Assembly: GCA_002506875.1 (NCBI GenBank)
Contig: DAYJ01000099.1
Location: forward strand, 1-17,512
Length of the DNA stretch: 17,512 nucleotides
Origin: Euryarchaeota archaeon UBA40
GTDB lineage: Archaea > Thermoplasmatota > Poseidoniia > Poseidoniales > Thalassarchaeaceae
Direction: 5' to 3'
The notes beneath the pieces are model-generated. The model was not told where the DNA came from. It searched no databases and saw only the letters and a list, made by a program, of their open reading frames with translations. A program made the position numbers and the translations under genes. Shown here in pieces: positions 15,248-17,512 of this stretch. How positions within the stretch are numbered: the stretch's first letter is position 1; each line of letters begins with the position of its first letter.

Positions 15248-15255
15248 ATTATAAT
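15248..15255. promoter_or_regulatory. Palindromic TATA box serving divergent genes
   Basis: ATTATAAT is an exact palindrome in the 46-bp gap between the two divergent genes. Its centre is 26-27 nt from the TPR start (15225), the standard archaeal distance for a leaderless transcript. It is about 20 nt from the BASS start (15272), which is short. The same box could direct both genes, or the plus-strand gene may use a slightly different element. Confidence 0.5.
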
Positions 15256-15271
15256 CTAATCCACGAGTTAT

Positions 15272-16246
15272 ATGACTGGATTGATTAAGGTACTAATTGC
15301 TTTTCTTCTGACAATAGTAGTTCTTTCACCGATTGTTACTGCTCAGGATTCTGGTGCTAGTTCGAGTGAGGAATCCAACATCATCATTGATGTCGTTCTA
15401 CCCTTATCTCTGGCATATATCATGTTCTCATTGGGCCTTGGGCTAAGAGTGACCGATTTTAGTCTGATTTTGAGTGATCCAAAAGCATTTGCAGTGGGGC
15501 TAGGAAATCAGATGATTGTCCTGCCGATGGTAGGTTTCGGGATTGCAAATATCTTTGATTTATCCGGAGAGATGGCTGTTGGACTGATGATTCTGGCTTG
15601 CTGTCCAGGGGGGGTCACTTCCAATATTCTGACAAAATTGTCAGGGGGGGACACGGCTCTATCAATCTCTTACACCGCTGTTGTAAGTGTGGTATCCGTG
15701 GTTACACTTCCGTTGATCGTTAGCTTCTCGATGAACCATTTCATGGGTGCTGCATCACCTGATATTGAGATTCTAGAACTCGGCATAACCATGTTTCTTC
15801 TAACGAGTGTGCCCGTGATAATTGGTATGCTAATTCGTCGATATTCAGAATCAACGGCGAATCGTATTGAGTTATTAGTCGGAAAAATCGCAGCAGGACT
15901 CTTCGTGATAATCGTCATTGCAGCCATTGCGAGTGAATTTGACACGTTGATGGATAATATCGGGACTCTGGGGCCAGCGGTTCTCGTACTCAATATTATG
16001 ATGCTTGGAATAGGTTGGAAGAGTGCAACGATTCTAGACCTTGAAAACAATCAAGCGACGACTGTTTCGATAGAGAGCGGCATACAGAATGCAACTGTAG
16101 GGATTACCATCGGGAGCATCATATTAGCTCCCGAAGCGGGTGCAACTCTCTCTGTTTTGAGCCTTCCATCAGGAGTATATGGTGTTCTGATGTACATCGT
16201 GATTGCGCCATTCCTCTATTGGAGGATAAATGCATCAAGGGTATGA
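15272..16246 (+). CDS. Bile acid:sodium symporter (BASS) family transporter
   Basis: This 324-aa Na+-coupled transporter is of the BASS/SLC10 type. The N-terminal hydrophobic segment (4-24) ends TAQ and may be a signal peptide or an extra helix; an acidic linker follows. The core begins near residue 36 and has about nine helices. Family hallmarks are CPGGVTSN (111-118), with Ser117/Asn118 expected at a sodium site, and ESGIQNAT (268-275), with Glu268 and Gln272 expected at the other. Prokaryotic members carry bile acids, pantoate, 2-keto acids or other organic anions; the substrate here is unknown. Two runs of seven G (15608-15614, 15644-15650) encode Gly pairs. Its stop directly abuts that of the opposing gene. 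Confidence 0.9.
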   Translation: MTGLIKVLIAFLLTIVVLSPIVTAQDSGASSSEESNIIIDVVLPLSLAYIMFSLGLGLRVTDFSLILSDPKAFAVGLGNQMIVLPMVGFGIANIFDLSGEMAVGLMILACCPGGVTSNILTKLSGGDTALSISYTAVVSVVSVVTLPLIVSFSMNHFMGAASPDIEILELGITMFLLTSVPVIIGMLIRRYSESTANRIELLVGKIAAGLFVIIVIAAIASEFDTLMDNIGTLGPAVLVLNIMMLGIGWKSATILDLENNQATTVSIESGIQNATVGITIGSIILAPEAGATLSVLSLPSGVYGVLMYIVIAPFLYWRINASRV

Positions 16247-16771
16247 TTACTGATTATTCGCAAGGTTTGCATTTATCTCTTTGAGTAAATCTCTAATTTC
16301 CACTAGAACCTCATCCGATTGTGAATTTTGTACAGGCATCATTGATTGAGAGGACATGCTATCACGTTGTTTGAGGATAAGGTCTCTAAATTGGGGTCCC
16401 CCTCTTACTCCTGTGAGGATAAATGGTGCTGAACCTGCAGTTTCAAAATGCATTCTGACCACTCCAAATGCATTCAGGATTGGTCCTTCATGAATGGATA
16501 CATCAGTTAGTTTGTCCAATGGTATGTTTTGCTGTTTCTTGAACAACCATCCCATACGTATGTTCAGTGAACGATCGGTTAAGGAGCAAGCTAAACCTTG
16601 GAATTGTTTCTGATGAATTGGCATTCCAATTATCAACCAAAGAAATGCAACTGGTATTCCGATGAATGTCACTACCAAACCAAACATAGTTCCTAGCCAC
16701 CAGTAAACTCTCACCTTGGGATCAAATTCTACCGAAACGATGTGGCCACTGTCAGCATATCCTTCTGTCAT
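16247..16771 (-). CDS. Membrane-anchored bacterial PH domain (bPH2, DUF304-like) protein
   Basis: This 174-aa protein has one or two adjoining membrane segments (about 23-50). A bPH2-type pleckstrin-homology domain follows (about 58-135), with the family pattern of CSLTDRSLNIR (62-72), QQNIPLDKLTDVSI (80-93) and GPILNAFGVVRMHFETAGS (96-114). A short linker leads to a C-terminal amphipathic helix (152-172), possibly a coiled coil. YdbS/YdbT-like members are membrane proteins of poorly known function, some tied to stress or envelope protection. A TATA-like ATTATATTT (minus strand, 16795-16803) is centred 28 nt before the ATG, consistent with a leaderless transcript of its own. The gene converges on the BASS gene with no gap. 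Confidence 0.87.
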   Translation of the reverse strand: MTEGYADSGHIVSVEFDPKVRVYWWLGTMFGLVVTFIGIPVAFLWLIIGMPIHQKQFQGLACSLTDRSLNIRMGWLFKKQQNIPLDKLTDVSIHEGPILNAFGVVRMHFETAGSAPFILTGVRGGPQFRDLILKQRDSMSSQSMMPVQNSQSDEVLVEIRDLLKEINANLANNQ

Positions 16772-16794
16772 GGGAATGCATCGATGGGGGTGTC

Positions 16795-16803
16795 AAATAT
16801 AAT
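16795..16803 (-). promoter_or_regulatory. TATA box of the PH-domain gene
   Basis: ATTATATTT on the minus strand is centred 28 nt before ATG 16771, and no SD-like site lies closer. This is the expected arrangement for a leaderless archaeal mRNA. Confidence 0.55.
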
Positions 16804-16839
16804 GTTCTGAAAATATGGTTGGTGCAGGGGACAGACCGG

Positions 16840-16860
16840 AACCCTACCTCAACCTAACCT
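16840..16860. repeat. Short degenerate AACCT repeat
   Basis: Four loosely tandem units (AACCCT, ACCT, then AACCT twice) cover the stop codon of the small membrane-protein gene and continue into the gap before the PH-domain promoter. It is too short to name. Confidence 0.3.
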
Positions 16861-17480
16861 GAAATCAAACGAAGTCCAATACTTGATATCGTTGCAATTA
16901 TGCTAATCATAGTCAGAATACTAGGAGATGTGAACGGTTTGGAATTTGATGTTTGACTGTTAATTTGGTTAATTATGAGGTTCAGGTCACCTGCAATCGC
17001 ACTATCATTGATGTTTGGCCCACTGGATTGAGGAGGTTGTTGCATACTCTGCATCTGATTCTGTTTCAATTCAGTAACATTGACAATCATTTCTTTGTCA
17101 CCGGCACGTTTGAAATTCTTTAGAGCGCTGTCGTAATCTCCAGCCAATAGGTCCAATTTCGCAGTTTTGTATGCTGATAAAGAATAGAAACCCAAACAAA
17201 TCATCAGGTATCCAATTATTGAACCAAAGGCAAATGATCCCATAGTCAAATCTCGGTAGATTGCAGTCTCCATATCGATTTGGTCCTGAATAACCTTGTC
17301 TGAGATTTTATCGCTATTTTGCTCTATATCTGTTGTGATGTTATCAATCATAACTCCACAAAATACGACAACTAAAGAAGTTGATACAATGAGAAAGGCC
17401 GCGCCGATGAATAGTGGTCTATGCGACACCATTGCTGGATTATGGATTGATTCGTTAATCAAATTAACATCAAAAATCAT
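16854..17480 (-). CDS. Small three-helix membrane protein with NINDSAIAGD motif
   Basis: I do not recognise this protein of 208 aa or less. It has TM helices near 23-45, 80-103 and 186-204. An outer or inner polar segment lies at 46-79. After TM2 a TPR-like helical hairpin (AKLDLLAGDYDSALKNFKRA, 107-126) and a Gln-rich linker lead to NINDSAIAGDLN (156-167). That motif resembles NIQDSAFSGDFY in the EF-hand membrane protein. The start is unresolved. ATG 17480 is the longest option, but no promoter is visible upstream of it in the window. ATG 17432 would have an AT-rich inverted repeat (17454-17468) at the distance of a TATA box. By eye the gene is AT-rich. It is separated by 82 bp from the PH-domain gene on the same strand. 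Confidence 0.75.
   Translation of the reverse strand: MIFDVNLINESIHNPAMVSHRPLFIGAAFLIVSTSLVVVFCGVMIDNITTDIEQNSDKISDKVIQDQIDMETAIYRDLTMGSFAFGSIIGYLMICLGFYSLSAYKTAKLDLLAGDYDSALKNFKRAGDKEMIVNVTELKQNQMQSMQQPPQSSGPNINDSAIAGDLNLIINQINSQTSNSKPFTSPSILTMISIIATISSIGLRLISG
17454..17468. repeat. AT-rich inverted repeat near the start of the last gene
   Basis: GTTAAT and ATTAAC flank a 3-nt spacer. Its centre is 29 nt upstream of ATG 17432. It could be a TATA element or operator if translation starts there. If translation starts at 17480 it is merely coding sequence. Confidence 0.3.
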
Positions 17481-17512
17481 TCAACTTAATTTATTGATAC
17501 AGGGGGCAGAAA

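Noticed and set aside
1..17512. CRISPR arrays, insertion sequences, toxin-antitoxin pairs or phage genes
   Set aside because: No regularly spaced repeats, transposase or integrase motifs, or small paired toxin-like frames were seen on either strand.

Overview
The window looks like part of an archaeal genome, most likely a planktonic Thermoplasmatota archaeon of the Marine Group II (Poseidoniales) type. The evidence is indirect. A secreted phosphatase ends in a PGF-CTERM-like sorting tail. Several genes have a TATA-like box 26-28 nt before the start codon and no leader. Internal genes carry GGTG/GAGG-type ribosome binding sites. Genes are tightly packed on both strands. No rRNA or complete tRNA is present, so the lineage is inferred.

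Layout. 1-2908 (+): the 3' part of a LolD/MacB-type ABC ATPase and its 816-aa FtsX-type permease. 2912-5098 (-): a large five-helix membrane protein that I do not recognise. 5213-6475 (+): serine hydroxymethyltransferase, divergent from it. 6476-9716 (-): a cluster of three genes read from right to left, namely an EF-hand multi-pass membrane protein with a coiled coil, an overlapping 210-aa unknown and a cupin. 9966-13431 (+): an AzgA-type purine permease, adenine phosphoribosyltransferase and a secreted purple acid phosphatase, each separated by 44 bp. 13468-15225 (-): a TPR-like protein rich in His and Cys motifs. 15272-16246 (+): a BASS-family sodium symporter. 16247-16771 (-): a bPH2 (DUF304-like) membrane protein. 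16854-17480 (-): a small three-helix membrane protein.

How the genes fit together. The purine permease and Apt form a clear import-and-salvage pair. The phosphatase just downstream could supply phosphate and dephosphorylated nucleosides outside the cell. The EF-hand protein suggests calcium-responsive signalling or structure at the membrane. Its C-terminus shares a short motif (N-I-x-D-S-A-x-x-G-D) with the last protein of the window, which suggests a lineage-specific module. The ABC system probably acts in export, lipoprotein handling or envelope stress.

No CRISPR array, insertion sequence, integrase or complete tRNA was seen. The least ordinary parts are the EF-hand cluster, the shared motif, the His/Cys TPR protein, and a tRNA-5'-half-like sequence that forms the leader of the apt gene.
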